NCBI GenBank assembly: GCA_019634795.1
Contig: JAHCAR010000024.1
Location: 1 to 36,325, forward strand
Direction: 5' to 3'
Length of the DNA: 36,325 bases
Origin: Dokdonella sp.
Lineage (GTDB): Bacteria > Pseudomonadota > Gammaproteobacteria > Xanthomonadales > Rhodanobacteraceae
A model generated the notes under the pieces. The model was not told where the DNA came from. It searched no databases and worked only from the letters and a program-made list of their open reading frames with translations. Positions 1 to 8,210 of the stretch are shown here, in pieces. Made by a program: the position numbers and the translations under genes. Position 1 is the stretch's first letter, and each line of letters begins with the position of its first letter.

Positions 1-798
1 TGCCTGGCCGTCCGTACGCTTCAGCGCGATCGGCAGTTCGACCTGGTTGTAGTAGACGACGACGGTGCCGAAATGCTCGTCGGTGTGATCGACGCCGGGA
101 GGCCACTGCGGCGCGCCGAGTTCGACGCCGCTGGCGTCGGCCACCTGCACGCTGCTCTTGTCGCGATACAGGTAATAGCCTTTCGGCATGGTCCAGCGCG
201 CGAGGATTTCGGTCGGGCTCATCTCGATCGCCTCGAACACGAAGGCCTGCTCGGGCGGCAGTGCGGCCTCCTCGTCGAGCGGATCGAGGGCGCTGCCGAG
301 GACGCTGCCGGCGGCGAGTTTCTCGGCCAGTGCGCTCGGCGCGGCTGCCGCGCCCGTTGCCGGCTCGGTCAGGGAAAGCCGGGTCGGGTGCGGCGGGTAG
401 CAGATTTTCGGATCGGTCTCGTGGCAACCCTGCACGGTGACCGTGAGTTCGATCGGACCGCTGCCGGCAGCGGTCCGGGTATACGGCAGGCTGGCGTCGA
501 TCGCGTCGTGGTAGATCTCGACATCGCCGAAGAATTCGTCGTGCTTCTCGATGCCCTTGGGCAGATCGAGCGCGCCGAGTTCGAGTCCGTCCTGCGTGGA
601 CTTCGCGCTGATGCGGCCCTTGTAGAGGTAGTAGTCCCTGGCGATCCGCCAATGCAGGGCGATCTGGCCCGGGCTGACGATTTCGGCATTCAGCACATAG
701 GCCTGTTCGACGGGCAGCAGGCCGTCCTGTTCCTGGGCCTGGGCGGCGGTGGCGAAAGCGAGCAGGGCCAGCACGCTGGCAATGACGAAACGAATCAA
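1..798 (-). CDS. dsbD: Thiol:disulfide interchange protein DsbD, N-terminal part (runs off window)
   Basis: DsbD passes electrons from cytoplasmic thioredoxin across the inner membrane to periplasmic thiol oxidoreductases and cytochrome c maturation. Only the periplasmic N-terminal part is present. A signal peptide (IRFVIASVLALLAF, then ATAAQAQ) precedes a DsbD-N domain with the family pattern YYLYKGRI and a cysteine pair in QGCHETDPKICYPP. A second, similar domain follows (YYLYRDKSSV, DEHFGTVVVYY) and is cut by the window edge, so the protein has tandem DsbD-N domains. I chose TTG at 798 because GGAG lies 7 bases upstream and it places the signal peptide at the N-terminus. An in-frame ATG at 852 overlaps the cutA stop as TGATG and would allow translational coupling, but it adds 18 residues and has no clear ribosome binding site. 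The family is clear; the start is uncertain. Confidence 0.9.
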   Translation of the reverse strand, partial: MIRFVIASVLALLAFATAAQAQEQDGLLPVEQAYVLNAEIVSPGQIALHWRIARDYYLYKGRISAKSTQDGLELGALDLPKGIEKHDEFFGDVEIYHDAIDASLPYTRTAAGSGPIELTVTVQGCHETDPKICYPPHPTRLSLTEPATGAAAAPSALAEKLAAGSVLGSALDPLDEEAALPPEQAFVFEAIEMSPTEILARWTMPKGYYLYRDKSSVQVADASGVELGAPQWPPGVDHTDEHFGTVVVYYNQVELPIALKRTDGQA

Positions 799-851
799 GG
801 GTCGGCTCCGGTGGCTGGGGCAATGCGGTCGCTGGCGAGGCAGGGAGCGCA

Positions 852-1172
852 TCAGGACGGACCGACCTGGTGCGCGACCCATTCTGCGTAGGGCGCATGG
901 GCAACGCTGACATCGACCGCAATTATCTCCGGCAGTTCATATGGATGCAGCTCGAGCAGGCGCGCGGCCAGGGCCGGATAGGCATCGCGGGTGGTCTTGA
1001 TCAGCATCAGCACCTCCTCGTCGACATGCGTCTCGCCGCGCCAGCGGAAGGTCGAGCGCATGCCCGGCAGCACCGACACGCAGGCCGCCAGGCGCTCCTC
1101 TACGAGGGTCGCGGCGATGGCGGCCGCGCTGCCGTCGGCGGCGCAGCTGCAATGAACGATCAGGATGGACAT
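852..1172 (-). CDS. cutA: Divalent-cation tolerance protein CutA
   Basis: CutA is a small, very stable trimeric PII-like protein linked genetically to copper tolerance. Its biochemical role is not settled. The 106-residue product starts MSILIVHCSC and carries the family signatures LVEERLAACVSVLPG, STFRWRGE, EEVLMLIKT and a C-terminal HPYELPEIIAV. The reading frame extends upstream to 1238, but those 22 residues do not resemble CutA, so the start at 1172 is preferred. It lies directly upstream of dsbD on the same strand, with the stop codon overlapping a possible dsbD start. The cutA-dsbD pair near groES-groEL is also found in E. coli. Confidence 0.93.
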   Translation of the reverse strand: MSILIVHCSCAADGSAAAIAATLVEERLAACVSVLPGMRSTFRWRGETHVDEEVLMLIKTTRDAYPALAARLLELHPYELPEIIAVDVSVAHAPYAEWVAHQVGPS

Positions 1173-1204
1173 GTCGGTAGCCGGTCCGGGAAAGCCAATC
1201 TGCA

Positions 1205-1281
1205 TTGCAGGAGCGCCTTCAGGCGCGACGCTCTCCATCGCAACCCATCCAACATCATCGCGCCTGAAGGCGCTCCTGCAA
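1205..1281. repeat. Perfect 24-bp inverted repeat pair, REP/BIME-like
   Basis: The arms at 1205-1228 and 1258-1281 are perfect reverse complements separated by 29 bases. Each arm has its own small dyad around GCGCCTTCAGGCGC. Single and paired elements of the form GCAGGAGCGCCTTCAGGCGC resemble the REP-like repeats common between genes in Pseudomonas and xanthomonads. It lies between cutA and the endonuclease gene and could stabilise or terminate transcripts, but no T-run follows it. Confidence 0.7.
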
Positions 1282-1385
1282 CATCAACGGCGCAGCTTAC
1301 CGCGCATCGGACAATCCCCGCATTCAGGAGAGCCCCGCTCGCAAGGAATCAACCGGCGAGCCGCGGAAATCCTTTCACCGGCAAT

Positions 1386-1414
1386 GGTTCGGGGTCCGCA
1401 GCGCGAACCCCGAC
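1386..1414 (-). terminator. Stem-loop just after the endonuclease gene, weak terminator candidate
   Basis: About 10 bases beyond the endonuclease stop, the minus strand can fold GGTCGGGGT against ACCCCGAACC with one bulged base, plus an inner CGC/GCG step. No T-run follows, so intrinsic termination is doubtful. It may only protect the 3' end of the mRNA. Confidence 0.3.
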
Positions 1415-1424
1415 CGAAATTCGA

Positions 1425-3677
1425 TCAATGCACGTTGAGCGGAGCTGCTGTATCGAATCCGTTGGCGAAAATCAGGTCATTGCCCAGCGGTTCGCAGGTC
1501 GCGGGATTGGTCGACTGGAACAGCGCAAGGGTCGCCCATTCCGGGTGGTCGATGAACGGATTGCGGTTGCCCTGGAAGGTCTGGATCACGTCATTGCGCG
1601 CGACTTCCGCGGCATCCGGCGGATCGGCCGCGTGCCAGGCCAGCAGGTCGCTGAGCAGGCCCATGTAGGCCGGCACGTTGTAGTTCGAGGAGCCGACGAT
1701 CAGCGCGCGGTTGTCGGTCAGTTCGAGGTTCGGCTCGGCCTGGCCGCTGGTCGGGTCGGTACCGCCCTCGTAGCGGATCGCCATGTACATGACCGCGCGA
1801 GCGACATCGCCCTTGCGATGGTTCCAGGTCTCGAAGGTGTTGTTGTTGACCCAGTTCGAGTTGCCCGGGTAGACACCGCTGCCGCCGCCGAAACCGCCAT
1901 TGACTTCGGTCGTGCGCTCGCCGCAGCTCGCCGCCACCGGACAGTTGCCATATGGACTGTTGCTGCGGTCGGCGTTCCATTGCGTATCCGACAGATACAG
2001 CATGTGGGTGTCGGTGTATGGCGCGTTGGGCAGGCCGTGGTCGCCGGTCTGGCTCGGGAAGCCGAGCGAGTTCGGCCAGGTGTGCTCGCGGTTGTAGGTC
2101 AGGCCGCTGCCGGTGCCGGCGCGATCGGCGACCGCCGTGTACAGACGGTTGCGGTAGACGTCGAGGATCTGGTTCGGATTGGACGGGTTGGCCTGCGCGG
2201 TCTCGAGGATGGTCCAGGTATTCGTTCCGGAACCGCTGTAGGGGTAAGCCGTATGGCCGCGAATGGTCAGGTGCAGCGTGCAGCGCAACTGCTCGGCGCT
2301 GCTCGTGTTGACCTGTGCGTAGTAACCGCTGGTTTCACCGCTGCCGACCGTGAAATTGACTTCGACCGAAGCGGCCATCGCGACATCGCTGGTGTTGCGC
2401 ACTTCGCTTGCATTGATCGTGAATGTGCAGTTCGCATTGGCCGGCAGCAGGGTAGCCGGGGTCAGCGTGCGCGAGGCGCCGCTGCCGCTTTCGCTGAGCG
2501 TTATCGGGGTGCTGTCGCAGGCCAGCGCGAATGCGCTCGACGTGGTCGTGACCGCTTCGCTGAAGTTGACGCGCACGTCGCTGGCCAGTGGCACGTTGCT
2601 GGCGCCGTCGGCGGGCTGGGTCGAGATCACGCTCGGCGGCGGCACGCTGCCCGGATCGAAGGTCGTGAAAGTGACCACCGAGTCGGCGGCCATCGCGTCG
2701 GGCGTGCCGTCCTGGTCGACGACGCCGGCGGCGAGGATCGTCCACGTGCACACCTCGTTCGAGGCAAAGCCGGGCGACGGGGTCAGCGTGTAGGTGGTCG
2801 GACCACCGGCCTGCGAGGCCGTGTGCGAACCCGAGACCGCGCAACTGATCGAATACCACGGCGCGGTTAGCGTCACCGCTTCGCTGAAGCTCACCGAGAG
2901 CGTCGAGGCCAGCGGCACGTCGACGGCATTGTTCGCCGGCGTCGTCGAAAGCACGGTCGGCGGCAGGTCGGCCGGCGGATCGCCGGCCACTTCGAAGCTG
3001 ATGTCGTCGATGGCGAGGCCGTCATCGGCGCCGCTGGCATTGGTGTCGACCCAGCGCACCCAAAGGCTCGCGCCCGCGGCGAGGTTGATGCCAGTGATCG
3101 AGCCGCTGACCGCGGTCCGGTTGGTGGCGGCATTTCCGTTCAGGGCGCCGATCGAGCCGGTCGTGACCGGCGAAGCGAAATCGAGCGCGGCCAGCGCGAC
3201 CCAACTGGCGCTGCCATCGCCGAGCGAAGCGGCATTCAGGCTGTACTCGAACTGCAGGCTGTCGGAGCGGCCCGCGGTACCCAGCCGCCACTGCTCGCCG
3301 GTGTAGGCGATCGCAATCTCGCTCAGGGCCTGCCCGCTGTCGTTGCGCAGCTGCGCGCCGATCATCGGCACCAGTGAACCCGACCGCAGGCTGCCGAATG
3401 CGCGTTCGCCGCTACCGCTTGCGCCGTAGCTGTAGGTATCGCCGGAGTTGGCCGCGCCATCGCTGGCCGCGTAGCTGGTGTCGGCGTTGCTGCCCGATTC
3501 GGCCAGGTACCAGCCATCGGGCAGGGTCGTGGCCGTGCCGCTGGCGGCCAGCGTGTCGAAATCCTGCACCGGCGGCTTGCCGCCGACCAGCGTTACATAC
3601 TGGGCCAGCGCGGCCGGCGCCAGCGCAATGAGGAAAAGCGAAGCCAGGACGCGCACGGCGCCAGAACTTGGATGCAT
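1425..3677 (-). CDS. Secreted endonuclease I family nuclease with two Ig-like domains
   Basis: This is a predicted extracellular non-specific DNase. The 750-residue product starts with a signal peptide (VLASLFLIALAPAALA). A beta-rich domain follows to about residue 235, ending in GLAIDDISFEV, then two SbsA-type (Big_5) Ig-like domains at roughly 240-345 and 348-445, recognisable from STTPANNAVDVPLAS and STQPADGASNVPLAS. The C-terminal part is the endonuclease I (EndA/NucM) domain, with the His-metal finger motif YNREHTWPNS near residue 530 and MLYLSDTQWNADRSN after it. The protein ends in DLIFANGFD, like the beta-helix protein encoded at 21019-22854, which suggests a shared C-terminal export or anchoring signal. 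Typical EndA proteins are about 230-280 residues, so the Ig region is a large addition. Substrate and regulation are not evident. Confidence 0.88.
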   Translation of the reverse strand: MHPSSGAVRVLASLFLIALAPAALAQYVTLVGGKPPVQDFDTLAASGTATTLPDGWYLAESGSNADTSYAASDGAANSGDTYSYGASGSGERAFGSLRSGSLVPMIGAQLRNDSGQALSEIAIAYTGEQWRLGTAGRSDSLQFEYSLNAASLGDGSASWVALAALDFASPVTTGSIGALNGNAATNRTAVSGSITGINLAAGASLWVRWVDTNASGADDGLAIDDISFEVAGDPPADLPPTVLSTTPANNAVDVPLASTLSVSFSEAVTLTAPWYSISCAVSGSHTASQAGGPTTYTLTPSPGFASNEVCTWTILAAGVVDQDGTPDAMAADSVVTFTTFDPGSVPPPSVISTQPADGASNVPLASDVRVNFSEAVTTTSSAFALACDSTPITLSESGSGASRTLTPATLLPANANCTFTINASEVRNTSDVAMAASVEVNFTVGSGETSGYYAQVNTSSAEQLRCTLHLTIRGHTAYPYSGSGTNTWTILETAQANPSNPNQILDVYRNRLYTAVADRAGTGSGLTYNREHTWPNSLGFPSQTGDHGLPNAPYTDTHMLYLSDTQWNADRSNSPYGNCPVAASCGERTTEVNGGFGGGSGVYPGNSNWVNNNTFETWNHRKGDVARAVMYMAIRYEGGTDPTSGQAEPNLELTDNRALIVGSSNYNVPAYMGLLSDLLAWHAADPPDAAEVARNDVIQTFQGNRNPFIDHPEWATLALFQSTNPATCEPLGNDLIFANGFDTAAPLNVH

Positions 3678-3884
3678 CGGAAAACCCCGGGTAACGGCGC
3701 GTCAAGCGACGCCAAGCCGCGCACTTTAGCCGGGAGCTTGTGACAAAAGGAAGTCGCTGTCGCCGCTGCCCGGCCGGCACCGGCGGGTCGCAGCCGGATC
3801 GGGTCGGGCGAACCCGGCGGACAGGGTCGGCCGGCGGATCCGGGCGCGGTGGCTGCCCGAAGTGTTGATGTTCCGATGCGCACC

Positions 3885-3912
3885 ATTGAAACGGTCCAGC
3901 CCAGCCCCATCT
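3885..3912 (+). promoter_or_regulatory. Sigma32-type heat-shock promoter of groESL
   Basis: ATTGAA at 3885-3890 and CCCCATCT at 3905-3912 are separated by 14 bases. This fits the sigma32 consensus (CTTGAA, 13-15 bases, CCCCATNT) with one mismatch in the -35 and a full match in the -10. It lies about 140 bases upstream of the groES start. Confidence 0.7.
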
Positions 3913-3976
3913 TGCGGGCACGCCAATGCTTGGCCAACGCCTGAGGTCTTCCGCAGGCGTTTTCTCGCGAGTAGAA

Positions 3977-4003
3977 TTGGCACTCGTTCGGGCAGAGTGC
4001 TAA
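3977..4003 (+). promoter_or_regulatory. CIRCE element (HrcA operator) upstream of groES
   Basis: TTGGCACTC, 9 bases, GAGTGCTAA matches the CIRCE consensus TTAGCACTC-N9-GAGTGCTAA with a single mismatch in the left arm. HrcA repressor binds this site and releases it on heat shock. TAGAAT at 3972-3977 abuts the element and could be the -10 of a housekeeping promoter whose start the operator would cover, though its -35 is poor. Confidence 0.92.
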
Positions 4004-4050
4004 CAGCCCGACAAGAATTCAATTTAATCAACCAGTTAAAGGAATCCACC

Positions 4051-4338
4051 ATGGCACTTCGTCCGCTACACGATCGCGTCATCCTCAAGCGTCTGGAAGA
4101 AGAGAAGGTTTCGGCAGGGGGCATCGTGATCCCGGATTCGGCCGCCGAGAAGCCGATCCGCGGCCAGGTCATCGCCGCCGGCACCGGCAAGATCCTCGAA
4201 GACGGCAAGGTCCGCCCGATCGCGGTCAAGGTCGGCGACAAGGTCCTGTTCGGCAAGTACTCGGGCACCGAGGTCAAGGTCGACGGCGAGGAACTGCTGG
4301 TCATGCGCGAAGAAGACATCATCGCGGTGATTGAGTAA
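4051..4338 (+). CDS. groES: Co-chaperonin GroES
   Basis: This is the 95-residue lid of the GroEL folding chamber, acting in the cytoplasm as a heptamer. The sequence is full length and typical, from [18 protein letters not shown] through the mobile loop ([16 protein letters not shown]) to the C-terminal [14 protein letters not shown]. The frame is open upstream to 3862, but the ATG at 4051 has AAAGGA at good spacing and matches all GroES N-termini. groEL follows 138 bases downstream on the same strand. Expression is likely under both heat-shock sigma factor and HrcA control, as shown by the two upstream sites. Confidence 0.98.
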   Translation: MALRPLHDRVILKRLEEEKVSAGGIVIPDSAAEKPIRGQVIAAGTGKILEDGKVRPIAVKVGDKVLFGKYSGTEVKVDGEELLVMREEDIIAVIE

Positions 4339-4342
4339 GGAG

Positions 4343-6132
<1,790 letters not shown>

Positions 6133-6140
6133 GAAGATTG

Positions 6141-6180
6141 GCCCCTCTCCCCGCGGGAGAGGGTGTCGCGAAGCGACGGG
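6141..6180. repeat. Double stem-loop intergenic repeat after groEL
   Basis: CCCTCTCCC (6143-6151) pairs with GGGAGAGGG (6155-6163), followed at once by a second small hairpin, GTCGC-GAA-GCGAC (6165-6177). The composition (CTCTCCC, GGGAGAGGG, GGTGAGGG) resembles dispersed repeats of high-GC proteobacteria. It lies in the groEL 3' untranslated region, upstream of the terminator. Confidence 0.5.
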
Positions 6181-6238
6181 TGAGGGTTCGGCACTTGCCG
6201 AATGCCCGTCGTATCGAGGAAGTGCTGTTCGACAAGAA

Positions 6239-6263
6239 GCCCCGCAGCGATGCGGGGCTTTTT
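6239..6263 (+). terminator. Rho-independent terminator of groESL
   Basis: GCCCCGCA (6239-6246), loop GCGA and TGCGGGGC (6251-6258) form a perfect 8-bp stem followed by TTTTT. It ends the groESL transcript and separates it from the SEC-C gene. Confidence 0.92.
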
Positions 6264-6315
6264 CGTGGGCCGATACGAAATACAATGGCTCGTGCCACCA
6301 TCGGTACGGAACCGC

Positions 6316-8196
6316 ATGACTCTGCAAGCCACACCCGACAGCCAACCTCCCTTCGACATGGACGGCGCCATCGTCTTCATCGCCGCGGCCGTTGCCCGGG
6401 GTGAGAGCTATGCCTCGTTCGCGGCCCGGTTCCTCGGCGATACCGACCATCTGCTGCCACCGCCCGCGCAGGGCAACCTGCGCGAGGATCCGCGTCTGCG
6501 CCGCAGCCTGGCAGTCGCCCTCGTGCGCGCCTTGTGGCGGCTGATGCCCGATCCGACGCATCGCTACGCGCCTGCGCCGCTGCCGAATCCTGAGCGCAAT
6601 GCGCCGTGTCATTGCGGTTCCGGACTCAAGTACAAGAAGTGCTGCGCTCCGATCGATGCGGGGGTGCCGATCGCGCGCATGAACCTGTTGCCCTACCTGC
6701 TCGACGCCCTGCCGAAGAAGCGCTGGTCCGAGCTGGTCGGCAGCCGGATCGCGCTGGACATGGTCGGCGTGACGGCGCACGAGTGGAGCCGGGAACGCAA
6801 GGACAAGGAGGCGTTGACCTTGCTCGAACCCTGGTTCGTCGATGACTCGCATCTGGACGCCCGGCACGAGTTAATTTTCGATACCCTGCTCGAGGCCTAC
6901 ACGCACCTCGGCAAGCTGCGCAAGAAGGCCGCCTTGCTCGATCGCGGCGTGGCCCAGGGGGATCGCACGATCCGCTCGGCGGCGATCCAGCGCCGGGTCT
7001 GCATGCATGCCGATGAGGGCAACTATGCCGACGCCTGGAAGCTGTTTGCCGAGGCGCAGCGCGCCGACCCCGAATCGCCGTCGTTGTCGCATGTCGAAGT
7101 GACCGTGCTGATTTCCGAGGGCCGCGAGGACGAGGCGCGCGAGCGCGCGCGATTCTGGGCTACGCGTCTGCGCCGTCGTGGCGACCCCGATCTCGACGAC
7201 CTGATCGGATTTCTCGACAACATCGCCGATCAGGGCAGGACTGCCATGCTCGACATCGCTGCCGACATGGAGCCGGCGGTCGGCGAACTGAGGACGGCCG
7301 TTCGCCATGCGCCGCCGGTGGCTTGCGCCTATGCACTCGAGCCGAGTGGCGATTCGGCGGGTCCACTGGACGCCGATGAAGCACTGGAAGAAGCACTCGC
7401 CGAATGGGAGGACGCCTTTCCGGAGCCCGACACCCTGCGGTTTGCCGAAGATGCGGAAAGCGAGATATGGGCGAGCGCGCCGGATTGGCTGGCCCTGCTC
7501 GAACAACGCCCTGTGCTCTGGCAATCCTTCGAGGTGCTGGATTCGCTGGTGCAGGCGGTATTGCTGATTCCGGTCGCCGGGACCGAAAGCCTGGCCATCG
7601 AACTGCTCGATCGGGCCGAGCAAGTGCTCCGCGAGGTGCTACGCGCGAATGCCGCCGAGGGCCTCAAGTTCGAATGGGGCTGGCTGCAGAACCGCACGGC
7701 GCTGAGCCTGCTCGGCGAACGTCTCAGCATCGAGCGCGAGCAGGCGCCGACCCCGCAAGCCATGACGCGCCTGGAATGGCTGGTTCTGACCCTGAATCCG
7801 ACCGACAACCAGGGTTTCCGGACCCGTCTGCTGCGGCACTACCTCGAGCTCGGGCGCTTCGACGAGGCACTTGCCTTTGCCGATCGGTACCCCGATGATT
7901 TTGCCCCGATGCGTTACAGCCGGGCGCTGGCCCTGTTCGCCCTGGGTCGGACCGAGGAGGCGAGTACGGCCCTGCGCGAGGCCAGCGAGGCCTATCCCAG
8001 GATCCTGATCTGGCTCCTGAAGTCCCAGCCAAAGGCTCCGCGCAGCGATGGCTTCGGCATCGAGATCGGCGGCGACGAAGAGGCGTGGATCTACCGCCAG
8101 CAGCATCTCGGACTCTGGCAACGCCTGGATGCACTGGAATGGGCCGCGCGGACGAAGCGCTCTCGCGTTCATCGAGCGAAGCCTCGCTCTTCTTGA
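6316..8196 (+). CDS. SEC-C metal-binding protein with TPR-like helical repeats
   Basis: The function is unknown. The 626-residue product has a SEC-C zinc-binding motif near the N-terminus (RNAPCHCGSGLKYKKCC, cysteines at about 98, 100, 109 and 110), as at the C-terminus of SecA. The rest is acidic and helical, with TPR-like pairs such as LGKLRKKAALLDRGVAQGD and LGRTEEASTALREASEAYP. There is no signal peptide or membrane segment, so it is probably cytoplasmic. The frame is open back to 6202, but that part overlaps the groEL terminator; ATG at 6316 has CGGA upstream and is preferred. The gene stands alone, convergent with the hydrolase lipoprotein gene that ends 14 bases away. A role near protein quality control or export is only a guess from SEC-C and the groEL neighbourhood. 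Confidence 0.87.
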   Translation: MTLQATPDSQPPFDMDGAIVFIAAAVARGESYASFAARFLGDTDHLLPPPAQGNLREDPRLRRSLAVALVRALWRLMPDPTHRYAPAPLPNPERNAPCHCGSGLKYKKCCAPIDAGVPIARMNLLPYLLDALPKKRWSELVGSRIALDMVGVTAHEWSRERKDKEALTLLEPWFVDDSHLDARHELIFDTLLEAYTHLGKLRKKAALLDRGVAQGDRTIRSAAIQRRVCMHADEGNYADAWKLFAEAQRADPESPSLSHVEVTVLISEGREDEARERARFWATRLRRRGDPDLDDLIGFLDNIADQGRTAMLDIAADMEPAVGELRTAVRHAPPVACAYALEPSGDSAGPLDADEALEEALAEWEDAFPEPDTLRFAEDAESEIWASAPDWLALLEQRPVLWQSFEVLDSLVQAVLLIPVAGTESLAIELLDRAEQVLREVLRANAAEGLKFEWGWLQNRTALSLLGERLSIEREQAPTPQAMTRLEWLVLTLNPTDNQGFRTRLLRHYLELGRFDEALAFADRYPDDFAPMRYSRALALFALGRTEEASTALREASEAYPRILIWLLKSQPKAPRSDGFGIEIGGDEEAWIYRQQHLGLWQRLDALEWAARTKRSRVHRAKPRSS

Positions 8197-8210
8197 GGCG
8201 CAATCTGCGT

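Noticed and set aside
73-891. Long plus-strand frame opposite dsbD and cutA
   Set aside because: It is antisense to two recognisable genes and has the Arg/Ala/Gly-rich composition of a high-GC shadow frame.
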